Assembly (NCBI GenBank): GCA_037693485.1
Contig: CM075346.1
Span: 60,197,001 to 60,261,000, forward strand
Reading direction: 5' to 3'
Length of the DNA: 64,000 nucleotides
Source of the DNA: Kitagawia praeruptora
Taxonomy: Eukaryota; Streptophyta; Magnoliopsida; Apiales; Apiaceae
Under the pieces are notes generated by a model, which worked only from the letters and a program-made list of their open reading frames with translations, ran no database searches and had not been told where the DNA came from. Shown here piece after piece: positions 19,400-29,050 of this stretch; within the stretch, counting starts at the first letter, position 1, and the number at the start of each line of letters is the position of its first letter. A program made the translations under genes and the position numbers.

Positions 19400-21100
19400 C
19401 AGTAGCACAACCACATCTAATGGAAAATTATTGGAGAACGAATGTTCAATGAGTTTTGGTGGAAATCTGGCAAGGTGCAGAGAAAGGGAGTTCACTGGCA
19501 TTCGTGGGAATCAATGAGTATGCCAAAAGGTAGAGGGGGTTTAGGCTTTCGAAGTTTGTACGGTTTTAATGTGGCTCTATTAGGGAAACAAGTTTGGCGA
19601 TGTGTGAATAATCCTAACTTATTGGTTTCTAGAGTCTTAAAAGCAAGATACTTCCCCGACTCAAGTATGTTAAATGCTGTCAAAGGAATTGCTTCGAGCT
19701 CGGTTTGGGTGGGAATATGGCAGGTCAAAGAATTGATGAAAGATGGCTACAGATGGGTGGTGGGAGATGGCAAGGACATCATTGCCACTAAAGATCAATG
19801 GTTAAGAGATAAAACGAACTATTGTGTTGATGATTTTAGTGGCTATGCTCGTAGGTCTGAGAGTGTCAACTCGCTATTCTATCCAGGAACCAAAAACTGG
19901 GATGAGAGGAAGGTAATGCAGTCGTTTACAATGATTGATGCTAAAGCTATTCTGGCAACTAGGGTGCCACAACACGAAGTTGGAGATCGAGTAGTTTGGT
20001 CCAGCTCCAAGGATGGAATATATACTGCGAAAGCTGGGTACAATTTTTGGCATTATCGAAACATTGACAGTTCTGCAATTCCTCAGTCGAATGGCTGGCA
20101 CAAGGTTTGGAATTTGGCACTCCCACACAAGTTCAAAATTTTTATCTGGAGGTTTTGTCGTAATAATTTACCTGTGAGAGTGAGGTTAAAAGGCAAAGGT
20201 ATACAAGTACCAATCACCTGTCCCATGTGTAACATTGATGTAGAGCATTTACGCCATGTGTTCTTTGAATGTTCCTTTGCGATAAGCTGCTGGCGGTATA
20301 TAGACTTAGTGTATGACACGAATGAGATGCATGAAGTTAATGTATGGCTTCTGCAAAAACTCGAGAAGGCATCTCAGAACGAAATTCTGCAGGTCTGTAT
20401 TGTGCTATATGCAATATGGTATTGGCGAAATAGACAAGTTTGGGAAGGCAAGGTGGGTACAGGGAGGATAGCCGTGGACTGGGGTATGAAAATGGTGCAA
20501 GATTGGAAGGAAGCAAGAATGAGGGGAGAGGGATTGGAAAAATCTCAGAGACCTCATTCAACCTGCAACTTGAGGAAATGGACAACACCAGCTGCTGGGG
20601 AATACAAAGTAAACGTCGATGCATCTTGGGTTCAGGGGGCCGAATCTTGCTCCATAGGAATGGTTTTAAGAAATCATCCTGGGAACTTTGTTGAGGGTCG
20701 AACTGCATCCTTCCATCAAGCAGCAACTGCACTGGAAGCCGAAGCCTTGGGAATTCGAGAAGCTCTTTCGTGGGTAAAAAATATAGGCGATCGTAAGGTG
20801 GTAGTGGAGTCGGACTCATTAGTAGCAGTCAATGCAATCAATGGCCAGAACAAATTTCTCTTGGAGGTTGGTCACATCATTGACCATTGCAGAATATTGC
20901 TCCAATCGCTGCCAAATGTTATTGTCAAGTATGTTCGAAAGCAAGCCAACGAGGTAGCTCATGGATTAGCTAAAATGCCTTGTTCGATTAATTGCTTTGT
21001 AATTTTCACATCTCCCCCTACCCATTTGGTGGAGATTTGTAATCTTGATGCTTCTTGAATGAATTGTTCGTTTTTGTTTCAAAAAAAAAAAAAAAAAAAA
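19400..21100 (+). mobile_element. 5'-truncated LINE (L1-type) with poly(A) tail
   Basis: The 3' end of a plant non-LTR retrotransposon: the coding tail of ORF2, a short 3' UTR and an A20 tail at 21,081-21,100. The left end is not exact; coding similarity starts by about 19,440. It sits inside the left copy of the duplicated gene-end segment. A weak candidate target duplication (ACATCTAATG/ACATCAAATC) is not convincing. Confidence 0.85.
19442..21058 (+). CDS. LINE ORF2 C-terminal part: RT tail, zf-RVT and RNase H
   Basis: An open 538-codon frame. The N-terminal part (FNEFWWKSG, PKGRGGLGFRSLYGFNVALLGKQ) is the region just after the RT palm in plant L1 elements. Residues about 215-280 hold the RT-associated zinc-binding domain (WNLALPHKFKIFIWRF ... 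CPMC ... HVFFEC). Residues about 380-520 form an RNase H domain: VNVDASW (Asp), ALEAEALGIREAL (Glu), VVVESDSLVAV (Asp), NEVAHGLAK. The endonuclease and RT core are missing, as expected after 5' truncation. The frame is unbroken, so the insertion is fairly young, but it cannot transpose by itself. Confidence 0.9.
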   Translation: MFNEFWWKSGKVQRKGVHWHSWESMSMPKGRGGLGFRSLYGFNVALLGKQVWRCVNNPNLLVSRVLKARYFPDSSMLNAVKGIASSSVWVGIWQVKELMKDGYRWVVGDGKDIIATKDQWLRDKTNYCVDDFSGYARRSESVNSLFYPGTKNWDERKVMQSFTMIDAKAILATRVPQHEVGDRVVWSSSKDGIYTAKAGYNFWHYRNIDSSAIPQSNGWHKVWNLALPHKFKIFIWRFCRNNLPVRVRLKGKGIQVPITCPMCNIDVEHLRHVFFECSFAISCWRYIDLVYDTNEMHEVNVWLLQKLEKASQNEILQVCIVLYAIWYWRNRQVWEGKVGTGRIAVDWGMKMVQDWKEARMRGEGLEKSQRPHSTCNLRKWTTPAAGEYKVNVDASWVQGAESCSIGMVLRNHPGNFVEGRTASFHQAATALEAEALGIREALSWVKNIGDRKVVVESDSLVAVNAINGQNKFLLEVGHIIDHCRILLQSLPNVIVKYVRKQANEVAHGLAKMPCSINCFVIFTSPPTHLVEICNLDAS

Positions 21101-21259
21101 CATCAAATCGATAAGTTACTTTATTTTTTACTAAATGATAAGTTAAATTTATTAAAACAATAGTACGTATTTAAGATGAAATCCAAATTTGGTTATCTAA
21201 ATTAAAGCAATATTCGGTCTTACTGTGAGATTTACCACAATACCAACTAAGAAATAGAA

Positions 21260-22150
21260 GTTTTAAAAAGGTGATAATACAGACATCAAGTATACACTAA
21301 GAGCAAAGTTGTCGTATGTACGATCATGTAGTATGCTTTTAATCACATTCATTTGAGATTTCACAGACAAACTTTACCAAGTGATAAGGGAGGTGACTTT
21401 CCATTAACTTATTAGGTGAGTTAAAATCCAAATGAAGAAAGTAGAAAATTCCACCAATGAGCAATACTTCCAGTACTAGGCCACTAACCTTTGTTACACT
21501 GAGTAACACTTTCTGAAATTAAGAAATTCCTTGCACACTTACTAGAAATACAACGCCAATACAAACTTAAAATTATAAAAAGATAAAATCAGCTACCCAC
21601 CCGCCCATCTACTGATTCCAGCTCTACACCCTAGCAACTGAAAAGAGTACAATAACAAAAAATACAAGCACAGCCTGACTCTACTATGCCAAGAGTTCTT
21701 AAACAGCACTCAGAATCCTATGCAGAAAAACAGGTTCTCCCTCACAGACGGACAAGCAAGAAGGTATAAAAGCAAAATTTGAGTATCTAACTATCTTAAA
21801 GCATTCATTTCTTACTGCATCTGCAACTTGGCCTTTCCTTCATCCGCATCACCCTGCCTAGTTCAACTCCATCCATGCAAACATCTTGAACAACTGCATT
21901 AGCATTGTCATTATCCACCTTGGTGGCCCAAATTAATAACCTTCAGTTACTTCTAAATCACCATAATTATCACCTGAACAATGTTGAAGTCCTTCGCATG
22001 TCTTCAACATTGTCATCCTGTTTTTTTTTTCTCCATACGCTGACCACACCACCTTTGTTTTTTCCCTCAATCACCTCCATATGCTGACCATCATTCAAGC
22101 TTCTAAAAGTTGAAGATATGGATAATGCAGCTTTTATAGCAGAACGATTA
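21260..22150 (-). pseudogene. Diverged partial duplicate of the 3' end of the host gene
   Basis: The segment 21,840-22,140 resembles the last coding part of the gene at 23,612-25,174: CCATGCAAACATCTTGAACAAC is nearly shared with 23,668 onward, and TTCAAGTCCTTC, TCAACATTG and CCTCAATCACCTCC recur in the same order as at 23,835-23,930. Flanking non-coding DNA also matches: 21,283-21,490 with 22,575-22,810 (ACGATCATGTAGTA shared) and 19,270-19,345 with 22,490-22,560 (AGCTCCAGGTGTGG-like). No open frame remains. A tandem duplication of the gene's 3' end, later split by the LINE, explains this. Confidence 0.65.
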
Positions 22151-22489
22151 GAAGGAACAGCATGATCAATTCTCTTCTTCAATTAGAAGTTATTAAAACT
22201 TCAACACAACTGAGATCACCACAGTTTTATTTCAATTGATCCACCTACCATGAATTTCTAAAAAATTTGATTATTCTAAAATAAATTGTAATTCATTCAA
22301 GAAACACTGAGAAAAATATATCTTAACTCGGATTCATTATCAAAGATCTTTATTACAGTAAACAAGCTTACTTGGAAATATTTACATACGTATATAAAGA
22401 AAGCAGAAGAGTTAACAAAAAATTGATTACAAAGAACATCAGAATTAACTTTGTTCTTGAATTATAATCTTCTAAACTTACTTTTGAGG

Positions 22490-23611
22490 TCAATAAATTA
22501 GTTATGGAAACCGGAGATAGCTTTAAGCTCCAGGTGTGGAGCAACAGAGGCATGTTTCAGGAAAGTGACAACAGTAGACATGACAACAAATACACATTAA
22601 GATAATAAGAAGCCCTATTATATGTCACGATCATGTAGTACCCTTATGAGTGACAATCAGCCTAGAATATACAGGCAAGATCAACCAACTTAGAATAAGG
22701 AGGTGATATACATTTACTTGCATAGTTTCATACTAGCAGAGTTAACATCTAAATAGACAAGAAAGGTAATACACTTCTGCCAATATCATACTTCCAAAAT
22801 TAGCATGGTACTTTCTATTTGAGGTGCTCATTCACTCAAACCGTGAGTGATCACATACCTTCCGGAAGTCCATGGGCCAACACAGAATTCTATCAGTGGA
22901 ACGAAGATGTACAAAGGAGAATAAAAAACCGAAACAAAAACAAAAAAAACGATATATATCAGAACGTTTAGTTTAACAAGATAACCAGACTACCAGAGTG
23001 CATTAATCACTATGAAATGCAGATGAAACCCACCGACAGGTATGAGAGCAAGTGGGCCGAAAAAACAGAGAGCAAGAGCATGCAGACTGACAGACTAGAA
23101 ATTCCTCTGTTTGCCAAGGAACACAAGATTGTCACAAAATATCAACTAAGATATCTAAACTATAATAATAGGTTGTATCAAATGCAGAAATACTTGAGCA
23201 TAAACTCAGAATGTCATAATACCCGAATTAAGATATTCAGTACATGCTTATATGAGATGACACCAAAATACAAACTTGTACTTTTAAGATACCCTGCCAC
23301 CACCACAAGCACCATATATGGTAATTCCAACAACTAACCCTTTGCAAGTTGCAATCTAGAAAAGAAAAACATAAACCCGAACAGGTGCTAAAAAGTACTC
23401 AAGGCACCATTAACAAAGATAGGTCCTCCTCCCACCAGACATGGTACGAAAATGAAATGTAAACCTGAACATATAGATGCAGAATTTGCATAATTTGACT
23501 ATACTAAACATATAATATAAGAAAACTCTTGTCACTGTCCCGAGAAGAAGCCTATTTCAGCAGCATCTTGTTCAATATCACTGTCTCTAACTCATTTATT
23601 TCCTGCTTCAC
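22490..23611 (-). other. 3' flank of the host gene (second copy of the duplicated segment)
   Basis: AT-rich, with no credible coding frame. It includes the likely 3' UTR of the gene ending at 23,612 and the sequence whose diverged twin lies at 19,270-19,345 plus 21,260-21,840. Confidence 0.5.
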
Positions 23612-25174
23612 CTACAAATTAACCTTTTCTTCATTGACACCATCCTGCTTGGGTTCAACTTCACCCATGCAAACATCTTGAACAACAGCATCATTCAATG
23701 TCTCGAAAGCATTGGCTTCCTTAACTTCAACATTAGCAATGTCATTTCCCACTTCAGTTTCCACATTATTGCCATCATTAACTTCTACACCAAAATTATT
23801 AATGTTGTTATTATCTTTCTTAGCCTCAACAATATTCAAGTCCTTCACCATGTCATCTACATTGTTATCTTCTTCTTTTGACTCCACATTCTTACCACCA
23901 CCTTCATTGTTTTCCTCAATCACCTCCTCATTGTTCTCTTCTTGAGAGTGAGAATACTCTCCTCTACTTCCATTATCATTTTCAGACTCATTTTCCACTA
24001 TCTCCTCATTAATTTCCTCTGTCCCTTGATGCTGTCTCTCGAGACTTAACAGCCTCCTCCTCAAGTCATTCAACTCCCTCTCCATCAGAAAAAGCCTCTC
24101 CTTCAAGATCAAATTCTCCTCTTCCACTTGTGCTATATGTGTATCCTGATCATCCACCCGATTCTCCAAAACATTATTATACTCAACACCATAATTCGGA
24201 TAAATCATCTCAAACCGACTCAAATCATGATCCAATCTCCTCTCCACCTCCAAATGCTCTTCCACATCACTCTCACTCGACCCTCCCCCTTCCTCATCCT
24301 CCTCATCCTCTGCCACATCCCCGGGTGACCTAAGCCTAATCAACCCATTCATCGAGCCATACCCATCCACTCCCCACTCCTCCTTGGCCATATCTCCCAA
24401 TACCTCAGTAGAAGGCGAAAACATAGGGGTCGGAAGCACAGCCGGAGTGACAGGACACGGAGACACCAACGAAGCAATCCCACCCGACTTCTTCGCCCTT
24501 ATAATAAAGGAACTCGTGTTCCTCGGAGCATACGGAGCTGACCTATTACCACCACCACCACCACCAAACTTCTTCTTCTGAAAATACTTCCTGGCCTTCA
24601 AGCGATTCTCCTGCTGCAACTCCTTAATATTCGGAGGCTTATAACCACCACCTCCCCCAGCACCAACACCACTCCCCCCACTCCCACCAACACCAATCCC
24701 CTTGCCCTTTCTCCTCTTATTATCATTAATAATCCCCTTCTTCCCCTTCCAATTATTCCGTCCCAACGTCTTCCCCCCATTAAACCCCGGGAAATTCATT
24801 GCCACATTCGGATTATAACTCAATTGCTCCTGCACCTGACCAGGATGAGGAGGAGGTAAAGGCCACATACCATAACCTCCTCCACCCACACCTACACCTA
24901 CACCAACTCCGCGACTCATCATCATCTGCTGCGAACTCATCGCCTGATTCATAACCGGTTTGGACTGCTGCTGATTCATCATCTGCTGAGAACTCATCGG
25001 CGGATTCATCAACGGTTTGGACTGCTGCTGCTGCTGATTCATCATCTGTGGAGGCATACTCATACTCATCGGATTCATGAGGTTCGGCTGCTTCAATAAA
25101 CTCGATTGATTCATCACTTTAGGTTGATTAATCATTTGCGATTGATTCATCAGTTTCGATTGGTGATCATTCAT
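23612..25174 (-). CDS. Host gene: low-complexity, probably nuclear protein with coiled coil
   Basis: An intact 520-codon frame without visible introns, and the only clear non-transposon gene. Residues 1-90 are Met/Asn/Gln-rich with repeated MNQQ and SSQQMM units. Glycine runs follow (about 90-105, 165-182, 205-212). Between them is a basic cluster (GKKGIINDNKRRKGKG) that could be a nuclear localisation signal. A region of ordinary composition (SAPYAPRNTSSFI, VSPCPVTPAVLPTPMFSPS, GSMNGLIRLRSP; about 215-290) looks like the conserved core. An acidic stretch, a leucine-rich coiled coil (ENLILKERLFLMERELNDLRRRL, here split in two: ENLILKERLF and LMERELNDLRRRL, about 360-395) and an acidic Glu/Asn-rich tail end the protein. 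The start at 25,174 fits a TATA box about 350 nt upstream. I do not recognise the family with certainty. Confidence 0.85.
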   Translation of the reverse strand: MNDHQSKLMNQSQMINQPKVMNQSSLLKQPNLMNPMSMSMPPQMMNQQQQQSKPLMNPPMSSQQMMNQQQSKPVMNQAMSSQQMMMSRGVGVGVGVGGGGYGMWPLPPPHPGQVQEQLSYNPNVAMNFPGFNGGKTLGRNNWKGKKGIINDNKRRKGKGIGVGGSGGSGVGAGGGGGYKPPNIKELQQENRLKARKYFQKKKFGGGGGGNRSAPYAPRNTSSFIIRAKKSGGIASLVSPCPVTPAVLPTPMFSPSTEVLGDMAKEEWGVDGYGSMNGLIRLRSPGDVAEDEEDEEGGGSSESDVEEHLEVERRLDHDLSRFEMIYPNYGVEYNNVLENRVDDQDTHIAQVEEENLILKERLFLMERELNDLRRRLLSLERQHQGTEEINEEIVENESENDNGSRGEYSHSQEENNEEVIEENNEGGGKNVESKEEDNNVDDMVKDLNIVEAKKDNNNINNFGVEVNDGNNVETEVGNDIANVEVKEANAFETLNDAVVQDVCMGEVEPKQDGVNEEKVNL

Positions 25175-25375
25175 CCTTCTAGATATTTAATCTGTTACAC
25201 AATTCAATTCAAACTATTAGCAGCGATTCAACACTAAATATTTCAATTTCAAAAAACCAACGATACAAAATACACGATTTTAACGGCTAATTTCTCGAAA
25301 AAGTCGCTCACAATTTAGATCTCGAATCTCCCAACAGGTTTCTGAAATGTATGTCTTTGTATGTATAAATCTGGA

Positions 25376-25412
25376 CTCTCTCTCTCTCTCTCCCTCTCCC
25401 TCTCTCTCGTCG
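25376..25412. repeat. CT/GA microsatellite in the 5' leader of the host gene
   Basis: On the coding (minus) strand this is a GA-rich run between the TATA box and the start codon. GA repeats in plant leaders can bind BBR/BPC proteins; here that is inference. Confidence 0.85.
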
Positions 25413-25521
25413 AGAATTGTTTGGATATTTCTCGCTCTAGAATTATCTATCGTTTAATTTTGGTTTCAGATATTGGGAAAGGTTGCGTGAGGACGAGGCG
25501 GCCATATGTCCCAAAGAGGCC

Positions 25522-25529
25522 TTTATATA
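25522..25529 (-). promoter_or_regulatory. TATA box of the host gene
   Basis: TATATAAA on the minus strand, followed by GGCC. It predicts transcription starting near 25,490 and a leader of about 320 nt that contains the GA repeat. Confidence 0.6.
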
Positions 25530-25833
25530 AGAGATGTGGAAAGGACATAGACGGTCTGGATCATTATTTTAGATGGACGGTTCAGATTACAAGATGTGAA
25601 TAGTCGTGTCTCTCTATGTTTGGATTTTCTAAAGTATTCCAAATTGGAGAATAATAAATGCCTTCAATTTTTCCTTTTTTGCAATTAAATTAATGTTTAA
25701 TGTCGAAAATAACATTATTATATCCTATAAATAGAGTAGCACCGCAGACAGAACCATCTTATATGGAAAAACGTAAAGAATCACCTTATTTTTTCTGATT
25801 CTGTAGTAGAACCAAAATTTAAAAAAAAAAAAT

Positions 25834-26060
25834 CTGACGTCACGTCATCGATGCCACGTCAGCACTTACTGACGTGACACTGCAATGTCATCGATTATGC
25901 CATCATTGCTGACGTGGCAGTGCCACATCACCAATGCTGATGTATCAGTGTCACGTCATCTACCATGTCATCATTAATGATGTGGTAGTGCCACGTGGAA
26001 GTGTCACGTCATCGATGAAGTGGCACTGCCACGTCAACATTGTTGGCGTGCCACTACCAC
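25834..26060. repeat. Cluster of ACGT-core motifs (TGACGTGGCA type)
   Basis: About nine ACGT cores occur in 220 bp, in contexts such as TGACGTCA, CCACGTCA, GACGTGGCA and CCACGTGG, in both orientations, along with decayed forms (CCACATCA, TGATGTGG, CATGTCATC) that look like CpG deamination products. ATCGATG recurs between them. ACGT cores are bZIP/G-box sites, and the cluster lies 0.3-0.5 kb upstream of the host gene's TATA box. It could equally be the subterminal repeat array of a decayed DNA transposon. Confidence 0.7.
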
Positions 26061-26727
26061 ATCAACAAGGTAACAATTAATTTAAATCAATTAAACTTAA
26101 TGTAACATGTTTCTCTATTGGATCTTGATTCTACGTTTCAGCCAAGACTAAACTCAAATCAAGTTACACTCAATAACAATTAATATTTATTTTTTCATAT
26201 CAATTAACTAAACATAATAACTACTAATTTTTATTTTTAATGGTTAACTAATAAACAATTTATGTAAAATAAAATTTTTACAAATTAAAAAATATGATTA
26301 TTATATCAATTTAAACATTACAGGAAATCTAAGCCAACTTTGATAAACTAAGTGTGTGCATCAATTCTCCTCATGGCTAAATCATATCAATTTTAGTTAA
26401 GGTATCACTTTATATCTTTTTATTATATGACATTCTATACTTGGACATATTATCTTTTTATTTCGATTGTATATATGTATTGTATGTTTCGTGTTTTAAT
26501 TGTCCAATAAATTCAACTAAAAAACATTTCTGAAAAAAAATAGAAAACGATTTAGACTATCATCATCCTCGGTCCGGATTCTCCCAGAGTTACTTCCCAT
26601 TAGAATACTCACTAGCAAACTCCAATAACTCCGCGACTTACTAAATTGTAGGCATCAATCCTTATCACTTACACTGATTTGTTTACATTATTACGTGTGC
26701 CTATAGATAAATGTTTTTTTTACACTG
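26061..26727. other. AT-rich intergenic DNA
   Basis: No coding frame, repeat or RNA gene recognised. Confidence 0.5.
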
Positions 26728-27310
26728 TTGGGTTGTCAATGTTATTCAGTGATTACTTAACAATTTAATTCTAAATACAATAATTATTTAATTTAAAAAA
26801 TTATACATTAATATATGAATCTATTATATTTATAATAGATATTTTGATATCTCAAACTCTCAATTCAAAATCATAAAGTACAATTAAAATCATGAATTAA
26901 AAATTATAAATAATATAAAATTATTTATCACACTATTCTAAATACACATTCAAAATTTAAGTTATGTAAAGTATTAAATAATTCAGTCATAAAAAAAGCT
27001 AGGATCAACCAATTAAAATTGTTGGGTTATCAATGTTATTCAGTGATTACTTAACAATTTTATTATAAATACAATAATTATTTAATTTAAAAAATTATAC
27101 ATTAATACATGAATCTATTATATGAATAGATATTTTGATATCTCAAACTCTCAATTCAAAATCATAAGGTACAATTAAAATCATGAATTAAAAATTATAA
27201 ACAATATAAAACTATTTACCACACTATTCTAAATACACATTCAAAATTTAAGTTATGTAAAGTATTAAATAATTCAGTAATAAAAAAACTATGATCAACC
27301 AATTAAAATA
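26728..27310. repeat. Tandem duplication of a 0.29-kb AT-rich unit
   Basis: Copy 1 (26,728-27,021) and copy 2 (27,022 to about 27,310) both start TTGGGTTRTCAATGTTATTC and run in parallel to GATCAACCAATTAAAAT, with scattered substitutions and one 7-8 bp indel (TTATAATAG). There is no coding content. Confidence 0.9.
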
Positions 27311-27680
27311 TTAGAATGAATTTTAAACCAATCATCTTTTAACATTTTAATTACGAAAATTTTTAATTATGCAATAATTAATGGAAAAAAAAAATTGACT
27401 TGACAATATATTTGAATTTTTCAAAATATTAGAAATACTCTTAAATAATACTATACATTATTTGATGTATAAATTATCGATCAAAATATAGAAAGTATTA
27501 TAGAATCAATGAAAATATTGTTAGTGAATATTTCCATAATAAATTGGTCAACTTAGCACAAATTTTCTTATAAATTACTATTTATTTATTGATAATTAAT
27601 TCATCAATAAAAGTACATATGTCATAATCAAAGCTGCAAAAATAATCAACATCTACAAAACCAATTAAAATTGAACAAAC
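27311..27680. other. AT-rich DNA flanking element F
   Basis: No gene or repeat recognised; this is the original target DNA on the left of F. Confidence 0.4.
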
Positions 27681-28890
27681 TGTTGAGTATTGAATACGAC
27701 TAAAGAATACAGATGGGGGGTGAATGGATTCTTGAACTTTTCTTGTTCTTGAATCTAACTGTGTTATGTAGCAAGATATGTGTTATGTGTGTGCAGAGAT
27801 ATAAGTGCGGATTATGAACAACACAAGACACGATATCACTTTAATCTAATATTTTATTAGAAAAAGATTTGCTACAACCTGTGAATACAAATGGTAGTAT
27901 TCTCAGCTTCGTTATTCTCAGCTTAGTTTTTCTCAGAGAGATGTACTCTTAGAATGTATGTGAAAAACTTGTTCTTTGAAGAAGTGAGGTTGTGCCCTTA
28001 TAGAACATGAGCATAACCTACTTACTACAAATAAGGTTACAGGATAAATTACTTTCTCGTATGTCTATCCATTTTGAGCAAGCATCCAAACGGCTACAGG
28101 TTTGACTTCTACAACTTGTGGTCCATAAAGCACCTTGGCTTGTTGCAGGTTTCTGACTTGTACAATTCCTTCAGTATTTTGTCTCCAAGAGTGTATTCGA
28201 GAAGTGGCTAAGTGTTTGATTCGAGAACTAGAATTGACTTGATCGATAACTCTGAGTTCTCGAATACTGTAAAGTTGACATATCGAATCACTTCTCGAAT
28301 AGCTCTTTTCTCCAGGAATCCTTGAGTTGTCGAATAGAGCACTTGACTTGTCGAATCCCTGAGATGTCGAATAGCTTTCTGAGTCCTTGAGATATCGAAT
28401 GAAACTTTGACTTGTTGACTCTTAGAGAACTCGAATACCACTTTGACTTGTTGACTTCTTGAGTTCTCGAATAGAGTATTAGACATGTCGAATCTCTGAG
28501 TTGTCGAATGAGACTTTGACTTGTTGACTTTCAGAGATGTCGAATAGTGTCTTTACAGATATCGAATCCTTGACTTGTCGAATGCTAGACTTCTCGAATG
28601 GAGCAAAACACTTCTCGAATTGGTACTTAGGCAATTCTTCATTCTTCAACTTCCAACTGTGATTATTTGATAGTCTTTATCTTCAAGCTTGAGGCATGAT
28701 CCTTGGATCTTCTTTCAAGCATTATTCTCTTACTTTTAAGTACAATTACACAGCTAGAATTTGATGCCTCTTGCAAGTACTAAACAAGTAGAAACTCTAC
28801 ATCTAGAAGTTCCCTTAGTTAAGAGGTCATGTAAGTAATGCAAAGCATTACAAATAATTAGGCTTGTTATTAGATGTACTCAGGCATACC
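27681..28890 (-). repeat. 3' LTR of element F
   Basis: The left edge TGTTGAGTATTGAATACG...GGGGGGTGAATGG mirrors the D LTR edge (TGTTATTCCC...GGGGGGGTTGAATAC). A TATA box candidate (minus CTATAAGGGC) is at about 27,995-28,003. The other end, next to the PPT at 28,906, is uncertain (about 28,885-28,900). Confidence 0.75.
28195..28625. repeat. CTCGAATA/ATTCGAGAA motif cluster in the F LTR
   Basis: About 20 copies or variants of GAnTTnTCGAATA (CTTCTCGAAT, GTTGTCGAAT, GATATCGAAT, TTCGAGAACT) occur in 430 bp, upstream of the LTR TATA candidate. The same motif family recurs at 33,836-34,335. Confidence 0.85.
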
Positions 28891-28963
28891 TCTGTGACTA
28901 AAAAACTCCCCCAAATTATGAGTAAGACCCTTAGACACAATTTCATGTCTGATAACAAGCCTA
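28859..28963. repeat. 12-bp inverted repeat around the F PPT
   Basis: TAGGCTTGTTAT (28,859-28,870) and ATAACAAGCCTA (28,952-28,963) are perfect inverted copies bracketing the purine tract. Confidence 0.6.
28906..28917 (-). promoter_or_regulatory. Polypurine tract of element F
   Basis: On the minus strand AATTTGGGGGAG precedes the 3' LTR, as in D (AAATTGGGGGAGAT). Confidence 0.75.
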
Positions 28964-29050
28964 ACATACATAAAGATAAGACTTGAAAAGTACATGTATG
29001 TAGATTGATTAAGGAAAATACATAGAGGTGTTCTTACAAGATATGAGGAA

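Noticed and set aside
23678..24581. Several plus-strand frames of 60-80 codons opposite the host gene
   Set aside because: Antisense shadows of the low-complexity coding sequence at 23,612-25,174.
17831..27680. tRNA, rRNA or snRNA genes in the non-transposon island
   Set aside because: No cloverleaf with A/B boxes or conserved rRNA/snRNA blocks was recognised.
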